Positions 38,920-47,888 of a stretch of 64,000 nt of DNA are shown here, one piece after another (the stretch's first letter is position 1; every line of letters begins with the position of its first letter). The DNA is from Mucilaginibacter rigui (lineage in GTDB: Bacteria > Bacteroidota > Bacteroidia > Sphingobacteriales > Sphingobacteriaceae). Made by a program: the position numbers and the translations under genes. The stretch lies in contig NZ_JACWMW010000002.1 of the NCBI RefSeq assembly GCF_014773275.1, positions 434,001 through 498,000 on the forward strand, written 5' to 3'. Under the pieces are notes generated by a model. It was given only the letters and a program-made list of their open reading frames with translations, ran no database searches and was not told the origin of the DNA.

Positions 38920-38924
38920 AATTA

Positions 38925-39005
38925 GTGAGTGGTTGATTATGTGAGTGGTGAATAGTTAAGAAATGGTTTGGATGAACAGCTACGGAACTGCTCACCCAAA
39001 CCATT
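38925..39005. repeat. Word-repeat inverted repeat between greA and the HIT gene
   Basis: The left part repeats GTGAGTGGTTGAT and GTGAGTGGTGAAT words and ends AAATGGTTTGGATGA; the right part carries the complement TCACCCAAACCATTT followed by ACTATCTACTAATTT. It uses different words from the accB-flanking repeats but the same plan. Confidence 0.6.
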
Positions 39006-39007
39006 TA

Positions 39008-39481
39008 CTATCTACTAATTTCTAATACCTCAAATTCTATTTTACCTGCGGGTACGGTTATCTCGGTTATTTCACCAACTGATTTACCTAACAAGCCTTT
39101 TGCAATAGGTGATGTTACCGATATTTTACCGGCTTTCATATCAGCTTCGCTTTCTGATACCAACTGGTAGCTCATAGTAGCGCCGCTTTTTATATTTTTT
39201 ATTTTTACGATAGATAAGGCCAAAACCTTAGATACATCCAGTTTTGATTCATCAAGTAAACGGGCGTTTGCCAGCGTTTCCTGCATTTGGGCTATTTTGC
39301 CCTCGTGCAAGCCCTGAGCTTCTTTTGCTGCATCGTATTCGGCGTTTTCCGAAAGATCGCCCTTATCACGTGCTTCAGCTATTGCAGCGCTGATATTAGC
39401 ACGGCCTGTAGTTTTTAAGTATTGTAACTCTTCTTTTAATTTTTCTAAACCTTCTTTGGTATAGTATGATACCTCTGCCAT
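39008..39481 (-). CDS. greA: Transcription elongation factor GreA
   Basis: A 157-residue protein: an N-terminal coiled coil with EELQYLKTTGRANISAAIAEARDKGDLSENAEYDAAKEAQ, whose tip acidic residues support RNA cleavage by backtracked polymerase, and a C-terminal FKBP-like domain (ISVTSPIAKGLLGKSVGEI). Standard length. Confidence 0.97.
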   Translation of the reverse strand: MAEVSYYTKEGLEKLKEELQYLKTTGRANISAAIAEARDKGDLSENAEYDAAKEAQGLHEGKIAQMQETLANARLLDESKLDVSKVLALSIVKIKNIKSGATMSYQLVSESEADMKAGKISVTSPIAKGLLGKSVGEITEITVPAGKIEFEVLEISR

Positions 39482-39573
39482 AACACAATATAATTAGTAG
39501 TTTATTATCAGTTTGCGCCAAAAAAAACCGCCCCCCTACTTTTTCTATAGAAGAGCGTGATGGCCTTAAAAAC

Positions 39574-39612
39574 AAACAAGACTACGTGGGCCGGGCCTGC
39601 ATAGTCTTGTTT
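39574..39612 (-). terminator. Terminator after the 2-hydroxyacid dehydrogenase gene
   Basis: AAACAAGACTA (39574-39584) pairs with TAGTCTTGTTT (39602-39612), with a GC-rich loop (GGGCC/GGGCC) between. It lies about 87 bases past the stop of the minus-strand dehydrogenase gene. Confidence 0.65.
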
Positions 39613-39698
39613 AGTGTAAAACGAAGATAGTATAATTAAATTTTATTATCCAAATTTTTTAATTGAATGCTTACACCTATCGGATGGAATTTTACTGA

Positions 39699-40631
39699 CT
39701 ACGCTAATCCCAGTTTACCCAGTTTCATGGCCATTACTTCGCTTATTTTACGGTAACTTTCAAACGTCCATCCACCAACATGCGGGCTTAAAATTACCCT
39801 GCCGCTTTGGCGTAATTCATCAAACCAGGCCTGTTCTGCAAGCGATGGAAATTTCTCCACCTCCAATACATCAAGCCCCGCAGCTATTATTTTGCCTTGT
39901 TTAATGGCGCTGAGCACTGCGCTGGTTTTAACTACCTTGCCGCGTGCTGTATTGATAAAAAATATAGGCTTTTTAAAATGATAAAAGTATTCATCGTTCA
40001 CCATTCCATCAGTTTCTTTGGTGAGCGGTATATGCAGGCTCAAAACATCACTGTGTTTAACAATCTCTTCCATGCTTACCTCGCGGGCATATTGGTCGCT
40101 AAAACCGGTTTTATATTTATCGTAAGCAATAACATTTACGCCAAAACCCGATAGCTTTTTGGCAAAGCTGCTGCCCATATGCCCATAGCCAATAATGCCA
40201 ACAGTCCGCCCTTTTAATTCGTACCCGCGGTTTTCCTCGCGGCGCCAGCTGCCTGCGCGGATCTCGGCATCCGCGGTATTCATATTATTCATCAGTGACA
40301 ACAGCAGGCCTATGGCGTGCTCGCCAACGGCATCCATATTACCTTCGGGTGCGTTGATTAATTTGATGCCTTTTTCTAAAGCATAATCTTCATCAATATT
40401 ATCCATACCGGCCCCGGCGCGGCAAATAAAACGCAGATGGGTGGCCTGGTCAATGAACTTCCTGTCTACCTGGAACTTGGAACGGATAACCAATCCATCA
40501 TAATTATTGATGATGGCATAGGCCTCATCAAGCTTCATATCTGGCTGGTAATTGATTGTGTACCCAAAACCTCCGGCCTGTTCAATAAACGTAGGGTGCA
40601 GATCGTCGACAATAAGGATGTTGTTTTTCAA
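39699..40631 (-). CDS. D-2-hydroxyacid dehydrogenase (phosphoglycerate dehydrogenase-like)
   Basis: A 310-residue protein with an NAD-binding Rossmann core VGIIGYGHMGSSFAKKL, FINTARGKVVKT with the substrate-side Arg, and PHVGGWTFES where PHIGG with the catalytic His is expected. It lacks the C-terminal ACT domains of long SerA. Either a short 3-phosphoglycerate dehydrogenase or another D-2-hydroxyacid enzyme; sequence alone does not decide. Confidence 0.88.
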   Translation of the reverse strand: MKNNILIVDDLHPTFIEQAGGFGYTINYQPDMKLDEAYAIINNYDGLVIRSKFQVDRKFIDQATHLRFICRAGAGMDNIDEDYALEKGIKLINAPEGNMDAVGEHAIGLLLSLMNNMNTADAEIRAGSWRREENRGYELKGRTVGIIGYGHMGSSFAKKLSGFGVNVIAYDKYKTGFSDQYAREVSMEEIVKHSDVLSLHIPLTKETDGMVNDEYFYHFKKPIFFINTARGKVVKTSAVLSAIKQGKIIAAGLDVLEVEKFPSLAEQAWFDELRQSGRVILSPHVGGWTFESYRKISEVMAMKLGKLGLA

Positions 40632-40699
40632 TGGCGTAAGAATTTGATGCGCAAAATTACAAATTTAGAAAGGATAAGGCAGGAGCGAATAATTATGTG

Positions 40700-40835
40700 G
40701 TTTAAGCATGACGGAATTACTCACCCCGGCTATGCTGCGCTGGCCGATCCTCTCTGCTGCGCAAAGAGGATGAAACTGCAAACACCCTCTTTCCACAAGC
40801 GGAGAGAGGGTGAGTTTACTCACCAACCTGCCACC
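40700..40835. repeat. Palindromic intergenic repeat unit
   Basis: Two hairpins lie in a row: ATCCTCT...AGAGGAT (about 40747-40770) and ACCCTCTTTCC...GGAGAGAGGGT (about 40783-40811). ACTCACC occurs on both flanks (about 40719 and 40818). The CTCTCTGCTGCGC wording is what I would expect of a dispersed repeat in this family. There is no coding content. Confidence 0.5.
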
Positions 40836-40885
40836 TTAAAAACTGGCACGCAAATAGCATACATCTATATATAATAAATTCACTG

Positions 40886-41449
40886 ATGATTATTCCATTT
40901 AAAAAAGCACGTACAGATATTAAAAGATATGTAGATACGCTATCGCACGATGGCTTTAGGCGCATATTTGACAATATAGACCAGCTCGGCATCAAAAAAG
41001 GCGTTGATAAACATGGCCTGGATAAGTTCATCAACCAATGTGCGTACATGGCTGCAGGCTCGGGTGCTATTGCCGGCAGTGGCGGCGTAATGACCATGCT
41101 GGTAGGCATGCCGGTTGATTTTATTAACCTGATAACCCAACAGTTTAGGGTTACTATGGCCATTATGTATTATACCAAAGGCAACTACAGGATAGGCTTT
41201 GATGAATTTATGGTACTTGTTGCCACATCTTTTAAAGTAGAGGCTGGCATAGCCGTAACCAAAACCATGATGGAAGGCATTGCCGAAAAATTATTGCTGG
41301 CTTTTGGCGTACGCGCTGCGGAGCGTTTAGTACCGGTTGTAGGTGCCGTAATTGGTGGCACAGCAAATTACCTGTTTGTAAAACGCATGGCCTTAAAGGT
41401 TAAAGAAATGAAAGGCGCAGATAAGGTAGTGGTAATACCGATTGACTAA
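40886..41449 (+). CDS. EcsC-like membrane-associated protein
   Basis: A 187-residue protein with two glycine-rich hydrophobic regions (GSGAIAGSGGVMTMLVGMPVDFI, residues about 52-75, and LVPVVGAVIGGTANYLFVKRMA near 150-172). The pattern resembles EcsC-type proteins, where paired Gly-rich helices associate with membranes. No enzymatic motif is seen. It is convergent with the next gene, overlapping by 4 bases. Confidence 0.6.
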   Translation: MIIPFKKARTDIKRYVDTLSHDGFRRIFDNIDQLGIKKGVDKHGLDKFINQCAYMAAGSGAIAGSGGVMTMLVGMPVDFINLITQQFRVTMAIMYYTKGNYRIGFDEFMVLVATSFKVEAGIAVTKTMMEGIAEKLLLAFGVRAAERLVPVVGAVIGGTANYLFVKRMALKVKEMKGADKVVVIPID

Positions 41450-42174
41450 CGCGACTTGCTTATACCTAACAACCCGTTGGGGTCCAGATATTTCATCTTC
41501 ATGAGTTGTTTGTAGCTGAACAGCACATCCCGTTGTGGTTCAAAAGCCTGCACAACATGCGGCAAAACATCATCTGATGACAGCAGTATCCCCTTGGAGG
41601 TAATTAAATATTTTGTTGCGGGGCTGCTGATGTTAAATGTATTTACGGTTTTCATCAACCTGTCATATATAACCGAATCATAATCAGGGTCGTCTTTAAG
41701 GGAGTTTTTATCATCTTGTATACGCTCGCTTAAAATGCGTTTGTACCTGGCCTTAATTATACGAAGCCCTTTTGCAGTAAGAATTTTTGACAGCAAAACG
41801 GGCTTGCCGGTTTTTGTATTTAAGGTAACCCACCGCTGGTACGAGCTTGGGTATGCCCCCATGGTTTCATACATCAAATTAACAGATATTATATCTCCGC
41901 TAAAATAGTTTACATCGTAGTTTAATGCAGTTATCCCGCATCCGCATTCCGCATATTCTGAAACAACCTCTGCTATTGTTTTGCCATTAAGAATTTCCTT
42001 TTCAGACAGCGCTTTTTGTAATTCGGGAGATTTATTTGATACCACCGGAAGGTATAACGTATCGGCACTGTCCTGGTATTTTAAATAAACAGGCTTGGTT
42101 GTTATGGTTTTTTGTGCATAGCAACAAAAAGTGCCAAGCAAAACCACACCAATCATTATCAATACATGTTTCAT
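41446..42174 (-). CDS. Exported protein of unknown function (DUF3298-like)
   Basis: A 242-residue protein with a signal peptide (MKHVLIMIGVVLLGTFCCYAQ). The mature part has alpha/beta character with NLMYETMGAYPSSYQRWVTLNTKTGKPVLLSKIL and ILLSSDDVLPHVVQAFEP, like DUF4163/DUF3298 periplasmic proteins (RsiV-type domains). Function unknown. It overlaps the upstream rsmA stop by 4 bases, so the two are translationally coupled. Confidence 0.7.
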   Translation of the reverse strand: MKHVLIMIGVVLLGTFCCYAQKTITTKPVYLKYQDSADTLYLPVVSNKSPELQKALSEKEILNGKTIAEVVSEYAECGCGITALNYDVNYFSGDIISVNLMYETMGAYPSSYQRWVTLNTKTGKPVLLSKILTAKGLRIIKARYKRILSERIQDDKNSLKDDPDYDSVIYDRLMKTVNTFNISSPATKYLITSKGILLSSDDVLPHVVQAFEPQRDVLFSYKQLMKMKYLDPNGLLGISKSR

Positions 42175-42953
42175 TGTCTGTTTTCCGCTATCTCGTTGGT
42201 TAGTTGCACAAAATCGGCTACACTTAAACGTTCGGCACGCAGGTCGAGGGTTTTATTATCTACCATCTTCTCTTTATTAATTAATGATGATACCGCGTTT
42301 CGCAGGGTTTTACGGCGCTGGTTGAACCCCGCTTTTACAACCTGCCAAAAAAGTTTTTCATCACAACCAAGATCGGCAGTGGCGTTACGGGTTAAGCGGA
42401 TAACAGCCGACAGTACCTTTGGCGGCGGGTTAAATACACCAGCCTTCACCGTAAATAAGTATTCAACCTTATAATAGGCCTGCAAAAAAACGCTCAGGAT
42501 GCCGTACTCCTTACTGCCGGGTTTTGATGCACAGCGTTCGGCTACTTCTTTCTGAAACATGCCTACAACCTCGTGTACCTGGTCACGGTGATCCAGTATC
42601 TTAAAAAGTATCTGCGAGGAAATATTGTAAGGGAAGTTACCTATCACAGCCATCTGGCTTTCAAACTTCGCTTTAAAGTCTAGCTCCAAAAAATCGGCAT
42701 TGATCAGCCTCTCGCCCAATTTGGGGTATTTCTTTTTCAGGAACGTATACGATTCGGTATCAATATCTATCAAAAAAGTTTCGTACTCGGCTTTTTGCAG
42801 CAAAAAATCAGACAGGATGCCCATACCCGGGCCAACCTCAAGTACCTGCTTATACCTACCCTCGGGGCGCAGGCTATCCACGATTTTAGAGGCAATATTT
42901 TTATCAGTAAGAAAGTGCTGCCCTAAATGTTTTTTTGCTCTTACTAATGTCAT
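42171..42953 (-). CDS. rsmA: 16S rRNA dimethyladenosine transferase
   Basis: A 260-residue protein with AKKHLGQHFLTDKNIASKI, the SAM site EVGPGMGILSDFL, and the catalytic NFPYNISSQILFK. It dimethylates two adjacent adenosines in helix 45 of 16S rRNA. It is divergent from pdxA, which commonly sits beside rsmA. Confidence 0.97.
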   Translation of the reverse strand: MTLVRAKKHLGQHFLTDKNIASKIVDSLRPEGRYKQVLEVGPGMGILSDFLLQKAEYETFLIDIDTESYTFLKKKYPKLGERLINADFLELDFKAKFESQMAVIGNFPYNISSQILFKILDHRDQVHEVVGMFQKEVAERCASKPGSKEYGILSVFLQAYYKVEYLFTVKAGVFNPPPKVLSAVIRLTRNATADLGCDEKLFWQVVKAGFNQRRKTLRNAVSSLINKEKMVDNKTLDLRAERLSVADFVQLTNEIAENRQ

Positions 42954-43118
42954 TATCTGTTTTTATTTGAGCAAATTAAGGCATATTTGTGCTTTAATCA
43001 GAATTTATAAACTTAAAATCTTTTTATTTGCATGTTGAGCGGCGAGCTAAAGGCTTAAAGCACAAAGCAAAATACGTAACCGGCGGTATAAAAAACCATC
43101 GGCGAAATCATAATAATC

Positions 43119-44174
43119 ATGAGCGACAAACCTAAAATAGGAATAAGTATTGGAGATGTTAACGGGATAGGGTTAGAGATAATCATCAAAACCCTGGCTG
43201 ATGCTAAAATATACGATTACTGCACTCCAATTGTTTACGGGCATACTAAAGTGGCGTCATTCCACCGCCGGGCTACCCATATAAACGAATTTAATTTTAA
43301 TGTGGTAGATAGTGCCGCCGATGCGCAGCACCGTAAACCCAACATGATAAACTGCTGGGAAGAAGATGTGAAAATTGAACCCGGCCAGGTAACTGCCGAA
43401 GGTGGCAAATACGCTTACATCTCCTTACAACGCGCAACAGACGACCTGCTGGCCGGCAATATAGACGGCCTGGTAACAGCGCCCATCAATAAAGACAATA
43501 TCCAAAACGAGGAGTTTAGTTTCCCCGGCCATACCGAATACCTGCAGCATCGCGACAGCAAAGATGAATCGCTGATGTTTTTGGTGAGTGATACCCTGCG
43601 TGTTGGCGTGGTAACTGGCCATATCCCGGTGTCAAAGATCGCGGAAAGCATCACTACCGACAAAATCATCCACAAGCTAAAGCTGATGAATTCCAGCCTG
43701 CAGGATGACTTTTGGATCCGCAAGCCAAAAATTGCCGTGTTAGGGCTTAACCCCCACGCGGGAGATAATGGCCTTATTGGCAGTGAAGAAAAAGATACGA
43801 TCATCCCTGCTATTGAAGAAGCCCGGAACAACGATGTACTGGCTTTTGGCCCTTACGCCGCCGACGGCTTTTTTGCTAACGGTACCTACCTGCAATTTGA
43901 TGCCGTACTGGCCATGTACCACGACCAGGGGCTTATCCCATTTAAACAAATAGCGTTTGAATCAGGTGTCAACTACACTGCCGGGCTAAGTTTTGTACGC
44001 ACCTCACCCGATCATGGAACCGCTTATGACATTGCCGGTAGAAACATGGCTTCGGAAGTATCTTTCCGCGAAGCATTATTCACCGCTTTACATATTATTA
44101 AACACAGAAGAGAAACCGCCGAGCTAAACGAGAACCCTTTGATGTTTGCCAAATTAAGTCGCGATAGGGACTAA
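43119..44174 (+). CDS. pdxA: 4-hydroxythreonine-4-phosphate dehydrogenase
   Basis: A 351-residue protein with KIGISIGDVNGIGLEII, TAPINKDNIQ, FPGHTEYL, and the metal-binding GLNPHAGDNGLIG and MYHDQGLIPFKQIAF, then TSPDHGTAYDIAG. It acts in vitamin B6 synthesis. The N-terminal GDVNGIG instead of GDPAGIG is the common Bacteroidota variant. Confidence 0.96.
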   Translation: MSDKPKIGISIGDVNGIGLEIIIKTLADAKIYDYCTPIVYGHTKVASFHRRATHINEFNFNVVDSAADAQHRKPNMINCWEEDVKIEPGQVTAEGGKYAYISLQRATDDLLAGNIDGLVTAPINKDNIQNEEFSFPGHTEYLQHRDSKDESLMFLVSDTLRVGVVTGHIPVSKIAESITTDKIIHKLKLMNSSLQDDFWIRKPKIAVLGLNPHAGDNGLIGSEEKDTIIPAIEEARNNDVLAFGPYAADGFFANGTYLQFDAVLAMYHDQGLIPFKQIAFESGVNYTAGLSFVRTSPDHGTAYDIAGRNMASEVSFREALFTALHIIKHRRETAELNENPLMFAKLSRDRD

Positions 44175-44254
44175 TAAGCCATCGCAGAGATACTGTTTTA
44201 AATTTATTACCGTTAGATTAAAACATTTATCTATAAAAATCATTTTCCTGTTTA

Positions 44255-45439
44255 ATGAGTAATTTAATTAACCGCATCAGGTCAATTGATGCGTTTCGTG
44301 CAGTTACCATGTTCCTGATGATCTTTGTGAATGATCTGGATGGCGTGCCAAATACCCCTCAATGGCTTAAACATGCAGGAATTAATGCCGATGCTTTAGG
44401 ACTTGCCGATACCATATTCCCAGCCTTCCTTTTTATTGTAGGCTTATCCATACCCTATGCCTTTAAAAAACGGCTGCATAATGAGAACGCGCATATCCCT
44501 ATGCGCATTGTCACCCGGTCGTTCGCGCTTATATTTATCGGGTTTTTCCACGCCAATATGGAAACCTATAACGACCCGGCCACCCTTTTGCCGCAACCTG
44601 TTTGGGAAAGCCTGGCCACCTTCAGTTTCTTCTTTATATTTTTAGATTACAGCAAAGTACAGTCAAAAACCACGCGATACGTACTTCAGGGCTTTGGCAT
44701 CCTGCTATTGGCCGTCATGTGCATTCTATACAAAAGTACCGACCCCAACCACCCGTGGCTGCATTTAACATGGTGGGGCATATTGGGGCTAATTGGCTGG
44801 TCGTACCTGGTTTGTGCGTTTATTTATTATTACAGTAATGGGGTGCTTTGGGTACAGGCTGCCGCCTGGATCTTCTTTATGTTCTTCAATATCGATTTCC
44901 ACTTTGGCATGCTTAACTTTTTAAGCGGCATCCAAAAATATATGTGGATAGCCGGTAATGGGGCCATGCAGGCCTTTACCATGGCCGGCGTTTTTGTATC
45001 AGTGCTTTACATGCGGCTTGCTGAAAATAAGGAAATTAAAATGCTGTGGGTTGCTATGCTGCTGATGGCCGTGATATTGTTTAACCTTGGCTTTATCGTG
45101 CGTTATTTTAGCGGTGGAATAAGTAAGGCGCGCGATACCCCTTCATGGGTGCTCATTTGTACAGGTATAAGTTTGGTGGTATACGCTTTCTTTATTTTTT
45201 TGGTAGATGTAAAGCACAAATTCCATTGGTTTAAGGTGATAGAACCCGCCGGCACCAACACTTTTACCTGCTACCTGCTGCCTTTTTTGTTTTATCCCCT
45301 TTACCAAATGACGGATCTTGGCTACCCCGAATACTTTAACCAGGGCACCGGCGGGCTTATTAAGTGCGTCATATTTGCGTTTGTAATGGTTTGGTTAACC
45401 GGTTTGCTGCAAAAAATAAATGTACGGCTCAAGATATAA
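44255..45439 (+). CDS. DUF5009 / NagX-like acyltransferase-type membrane protein
   Basis: A 394-residue protein with about ten hydrophobic segments. The N-terminal RIRSIDAFRAVTMFLMIFVNDLDG and DTIFPAFLFIVGLSIPYAF are the hallmark of DUF5009 proteins related to heparan-alpha-glucosaminide N-acetyltransferase. It may transacetylate a sugar across the inner membrane, by homology only. A stable hairpin follows the stop. Confidence 0.88.
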   Translation: MSNLINRIRSIDAFRAVTMFLMIFVNDLDGVPNTPQWLKHAGINADALGLADTIFPAFLFIVGLSIPYAFKKRLHNENAHIPMRIVTRSFALIFIGFFHANMETYNDPATLLPQPVWESLATFSFFFIFLDYSKVQSKTTRYVLQGFGILLLAVMCILYKSTDPNHPWLHLTWWGILGLIGWSYLVCAFIYYYSNGVLWVQAAAWIFFMFFNIDFHFGMLNFLSGIQKYMWIAGNGAMQAFTMAGVFVSVLYMRLAENKEIKMLWVAMLLMAVILFNLGFIVRYFSGGISKARDTPSWVLICTGISLVVYAFFIFLVDVKHKFHWFKVIEPAGTNTFTCYLLPFLFYPLYQMTDLGYPEYFNQGTGGLIKCVIFAFVMVWLTGLLQKINVRLKI

Positions 45440-45468
45440 AGTGTTCACGTTCACTGCCGTGAACACTT
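45439..45468. terminator. Hairpin after the DUF5009 gene
   Basis: AAGTGTTCACG (45439-45449) pairs with CGTGAACACTT (45458-45468), an 11-bp perfect stem at the stop codon. GTGAAC is repeated just after, at 45470. No T run follows, so termination is uncertain. Confidence 0.5.
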
Positions 45469-45608
45469 GTGAACGCGGCTAAGTATTTGATTATCAGTTA
45501 AAAGCTGAATTTGGTATTTAAAACGCCCCCAAACGACTTAAAAACGCCCTCAAAAGGCACTCCCGGTCGAAATATTTTATACCTTTCAATTGTTTTAATA
45601 ACATACCT

Positions 45609-46097
45609 ATGCCTCAAACAGCCCAATACTGGATAGATCACTTAAGCCTGCTGCCGCACCCCGAGGGAGGGTACTACAAAGAAATTTTCCGGTCGGACAA
45701 TGAGGTTACCCGGGCCGGGGCTACGGTTGTGAAACAGGCCTGCACATCCATTTACTATTTACTGGAAGGCCAGGACTTTTCGGGTTTCCACCGACTGGCA
45801 TCAGATGAGCTGTGGTACTTTCACAAAGGCGCGCCGCTGCACATCCATGTTATTGACCATGAAGGTGTACATACCACCATTGAACTGAGCGACAGCAGCA
45901 CCGGCAGCCTGCAAGCGGTTATCCCGCCCCATACCTGGTTCGCGGCCCAGATATCATCAGCCACCGGCTTTGCCCTGGTGAGTTGTGCCGTTGCCCCCGG
46001 TTTTGATTTTGCCGAGTTCGAGATGGCTAAGAAGGATGACCTGCTGGAGCAATACCCGCAGCATAGGGAGTTGTTAAATAGGCTGTGCAGGGAGTAA
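45609..46097 (+). CDS. Cupin-fold protein, DUF985 family
   Basis: A 162-residue protein with the DUF985 pattern LLPHPEGGYYKEIFRSD, SIYYLLEGQDFSGFHRLASDELWYFHKGAPLHIHVID and VIPPHTWFAAQ ... CAVAPGFDFAEFEMA. The His and Glu residues fit a cupin metal site. Function unknown; related proteins are sometimes named ChrB-like or sugar epimerase-like without proof. Confidence 0.9.
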   Translation: MPQTAQYWIDHLSLLPHPEGGYYKEIFRSDNEVTRAGATVVKQACTSIYYLLEGQDFSGFHRLASDELWYFHKGAPLHIHVIDHEGVHTTIELSDSSTGSLQAVIPPHTWFAAQISSATGFALVSCAVAPGFDFAEFEMAKKDDLLEQYPQHRELLNRLCRE

Positions 46098-46117
46098 GTG
46101 GTAGCCAAAGGCTGCCT

Positions 46118-46636
46118 TTACTTCTTTAACAACTCTACCGACCCTAAAAATGAGTCCTTGTTTTTGGTGACCAGATTAGCAGGTACCCGGCATGACAGCG
46201 AATACATTTTGCTTCCGGTTAAAATCATTTGTATGGTCAGCGTAGCTTTTGTGGTATTTTCAGTGCCCGAGAAGCTATAGGTAGTGTATGTTTTCCACTT
46301 ACCTATTGTTATCTCACCGAAGGTATAGTTGGTTTTTTTAGATGCAAACCCCGCCAGCAACTGATCTGCAAACCGCTGGTCGTCCTTCATTGGTGCTAAA
46401 GTGGCCGAATCTAAGTGAGCCACAACACTATAGTCTATCATATTGGCGGTATAGGCAATACTGTCGGCCTGCTTAAGGGTATAAATATCAATGCCGTTTT
46501 TACTATCCTTTAGCGGCTCGGCAGGGAATTTTACTGATATTTTCTCGTCGAGGTTTTTAGTTATCCAGGTGGTTTGAGCATTAGCGGTGGCCGATAATAT
46601 CAGCACAAATAACAGCAGGTAATATTTCTTTTTCAT
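46118..46636 (-). CDS. Exported protein of unknown function, 172 aa
   Basis: A 172-residue protein with a clear signal peptide (MKKKYYLLLFVLILSATANAQ). The mature part looks like a single beta-rich domain (KISVKFPAEPLKD, YTTYSFSGTENTTKATLTIQMILTGSKMYSLSC). The opening VKFPAEP is typical of small periplasmic proteins in this phylum. Convergent with the cupin gene, 20 bases apart. Confidence 0.7.
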   Translation of the reverse strand: MKKKYYLLLFVLILSATANAQTTWITKNLDEKISVKFPAEPLKDSKNGIDIYTLKQADSIAYTANMIDYSVVAHLDSATLAPMKDDQRFADQLLAGFASKKTNYTFGEITIGKWKTYTTYSFSGTENTTKATLTIQMILTGSKMYSLSCRVPANLVTKNKDSFLGSVELLKK

Positions 46637-46861
46637 TTGATGTGAACAAGGGTTTGATTGATAGCGCCAAGATAGTATTGCAGCATCAATTTTGGTGAAG
46701 CTGTTTAGCGATTTATTTTAGTGATAGTATTGTTGTTAATGATATAGCCATGCATAGCCACAAAATAAAAGGAGCAGGCACAGGTAAATATCAGAAGCTA
46801 CTACAGGAGGTAATATAAAAATGGGATGCCAAATTAACCCGGGGGGTATCATGCGGGCGGC

Positions 46862-47797
46862 CTATATCTCCATCACCTCTTTTTTCTTTTTAGTCCGCAG
46901 CCTTTTAGGTACAAAATCAAGTATCTCGTTTTTCAGGGCTTCTATCATCCGGCGCTTTAAAAAATTGCGGTGCATCACTATACTTACCTCGCGGGCCGGT
47001 TCGGGGCTTTTAAAATAGCGTACGCGATCGCGCTGCTTATCGCTCATTTCGGCAAGGGCAAGCTCTGGTAAAATGGTAGCGCCGTTATTCATATCAACCA
47101 TTCGTTTTAGCGTTTCAACGCTGCCGGTGTTATACTCAAAATGCTGAAAGCCTTTGGTAGCCTTACGCCGCTGGCAAATGTTCAGTACCTGTTCGCGCAT
47201 GCAATGCCCCTCGTTAAGCACCCAAATCTCCTCCATATCAATATCATCGGGGGTGATGGTTTTCTTTTTATACAGCTTGCTGTTTTTTGAAGCGTAGGCC
47301 ACAAAGTTTTCGTAAAACACCGGGATCTCCGTAATGCTGCTTTCATGCAGCGGGGTTGATAGTATGCCGCAATCAATTGTGCCCAGTTTTAGCTGCTGGA
47401 TGATCTGCTCGGTGGTTTGCTCCCAAACTATCAGTTTTACGGCCGGGTATTTTTGTATAAAGCCGTTTAATATTTTAGGTAATATATATGGCGATACTGT
47501 AGGGATAATACCCACTTTTAATTCGCCGGATAGTTCCTTCTGCCTGTCGCTGATGATTTCCTTTATCTTTTCACTTTCGGCCAGCAGCACCCTTGCCTGT
47601 GCTATAATTTCTTCACCAATTTCGGTAGGGATAACCGGCTGGTGGCTGCGGTCAAAAAGCTTTACCCCAAGGGTGTCTTCCAGTTTTTGTATTTGCATAC
47701 TAAGGGTAGGCTGCGTTACAAAACATTTGTTGGCCGCCGCTACAAAACTACGGTAGGTATCAACCGCAATTACATATTCAAGCTGAGTTATAGTCAT
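46862..47797 (-). CDS. oxyR: OxyR-type LysR regulator of peroxide response
   Basis: 311 residues from the ATG at 47797 (MTITQLEYVIAV); an alternative ATG lies two codons upstream. The N-terminal HTH (FVAAANKCFVTQPTLSMQIQKLEDTLGVKLFDRS) is followed by the LysR effector domain. With this start the cysteines in EGHCMREQVLNICQRR fall at 199 and 208, exactly the positions of the redox pair in E. coli OxyR, which is strong evidence for peroxide sensing. It is divergent from katA and likely controls it from the shared spacer. Confidence 0.93.
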   Translation of the reverse strand: MTITQLEYVIAVDTYRSFVAAANKCFVTQPTLSMQIQKLEDTLGVKLFDRSHQPVIPTEIGEEIIAQARVLLAESEKIKEIISDRQKELSGELKVGIIPTVSPYILPKILNGFIQKYPAVKLIVWEQTTEQIIQQLKLGTIDCGILSTPLHESSITEIPVFYENFVAYASKNSKLYKKKTITPDDIDMEEIWVLNEGHCMREQVLNICQRRKATKGFQHFEYNTGSVETLKRMVDMNNGATILPELALAEMSDKQRDRVRYFKSPEPAREVSIVMHRNFLKRRMIEALKNEILDFVPKRLRTKKKKEVMEI

Positions 47798-47803
47798 TAT
47801 CAA

Positions 47804-47888
47804 TATAATCTATCTAAAGATAGTAATTATTGATTTTTTCTATCCATTATTTTTAATCAAGTTTGGGAAAATACAAATCCACAACGTT
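47804..47888. promoter_or_regulatory. oxyR-katA divergent control region
   Basis: Spacer with a 14-bp palindrome CTATCTAAAGATAG (47810-47823) followed 15 bases later by CTAT (47839-47842). OxyR sites are built from ATAG/CTAT units, so this is a candidate OxyR operator, though the spacing differs from the E. coli N7 pattern. Confidence 0.45.
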
